Below are positions 6,439 through 6,697 of a stretch of 6,697 bases of DNA, one piece after another. The DNA is from Akkermansiaceae bacterium (GTDB lineage Bacteria; Verrucomicrobiota; Verrucomicrobiia; Verrucomicrobiales; Akkermansiaceae). The position numbers and the translations under genes are program-made. Within the stretch, counting starts at the first letter, position 1. Every line of letters starts with the position of its first letter. The notes below the pieces were generated by a model, which was not told the DNA's origin, did not search any database, and saw only the letters and a program-made list of their open reading frames with translations. The stretch covers positions 1 through 6,697 of the forward strand of contig JAHDGN010000190.1 of assembly GCA_020627645.1 (NCBI GenBank). Direction: 5' to 3'.

Positions 6439-6697
6439 TTTTTTGTGATGATATCGTTACTTTCGCCTCTGGTCTCAACGACAAGGGTGAAGACTAAGTT
6501 GGTCGCATTGGTGCTTTTTATTAGTTCGGTCGAAGTGACGTCGACCTTCCTAAAAAGTCGCGAATGGTCGAGTCGTGCGACGTAAATGGTAAGAGAGGTC
6601 TCTAGGTCTGTTCTTTCTCCGGTAACGACTCCTTTGAGGAGTAGGGTGCCTTGGGCGATTTCTGATTTGTTTGATCGGTTCGGTCTGTTTGAGCTTT
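6435..6697 (-). CDS. pilN: PilN-like protein, C-terminal 86 residues only
   Basis: This is an open frame running from the right edge to a TGA at 6437-6435, encoding 86 residues with no start in the window. A Ser/Asn/Arg-rich stretch (SSNRPNRSNKSE) is followed by a ferredoxin-like module: a strand (TLLLKGVVTG), a helix (LETSLTIYVARLDHSRLF), then strands (RKVDVTSTEL and LVFTLVVETRG). This matches the C-terminal pattern of PilN/GspL-type proteins, in which the strand-helix-'kV.l' module makes the PilO contact. The membrane helix and the PilM-binding N-terminal motif would lie outside the window. The stop codon overlaps the pilO ATG as ATGA, and the last two sense codons are AAA AAA. The call depends on this short domain plus its place directly before pilO; GspL is the main alternative. 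Confidence 0.65.
   Translation of the reverse strand, partial: SSNRPNRSNKSEIAQGTLLLKGVVTGERTDLETSLTIYVARLDHSRLFRKVDVTSTELIKSTNATNLVFTLVVETRGESNDIITKK
6437..6444 (-). other. A7 tract at the pilN stop / pilO start overlap
   Basis: On the coding strand seven consecutive A (6444-6438) are followed directly by TGA. In the pilN frame this reads ACA AAA AAA TGA, so the heptamer A AAA AAA lies in the register known for -1 ribosomal slippage. A -1 shift would continue into the pilO frame (ATG AGA AAG). The tract may equally act as an A-rich translation enhancer for pilO, which lacks a Shine-Dalgarno. The sequence is directly visible; function is unproven. Confidence 0.45.

Overview
The window carries seven protein-coding genes, all on the minus strand and tightly packed. 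They form most of an operon for a type IV pilus (T4P) machine, or a closely related type II secretion-like machine. In transcription order (high to low coordinate) they are: the C-terminal end of a PilN-like protein (cut by the right edge), PilO-like, PilP-like, a lipoprotein secretin (PilQ/GspD type), the assembly ATPase PilB/GspE, the platform protein PilC/GspF, and the retraction ATPase PilT (cut by the left edge before its C-terminus). Two junctions are 4-base ATGA overlaps and the other gaps are 8, 20, 74 and 25 bases. No RNA gene, mobile element, CRISPR array, convincing promoter or terminator was found, and no gene-free stretch exceeds 74 bases.

The genes together would build an envelope-spanning machine. 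PilN and PilO form the inner-membrane alignment subcomplex, PilP links it to the secretin, the secretin forms the outer-membrane pore, PilC is the inner-membrane platform, and PilB and PilT power extension and retraction. The presence of PilT argues for a retractable pilus rather than a pure type II secretion system. No pilin, prepilin peptidase or PilM is in the window. PilM would be expected just beyond the right edge, upstream of pilN.

The secretin requires a diderm (Gram-negative) host. Three features point away from a standard proteobacterial pil cluster: the NOPQ-B-C-T order, a secretin that looks like a lipoprotein, and a PilP that looks like a membrane-anchored GspC rather than a lipoprotein. 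Verrucomicrobiota or a relative is my best guess, but it rests on general resemblance and is weak.

The base composition is distinctive. The coding strand is strongly C-rich and G-poor, and none of the six visible start codons has a well-placed Shine-Dalgarno sequence. The system itself is a known type. The points worth a second look are the anchoring swap between secretin and PilP, an A7 slippery tract at the pilN/pilO overlap, an SD-plus-ATG inside a perfect inverted repeat in pilP, and the strand skew.
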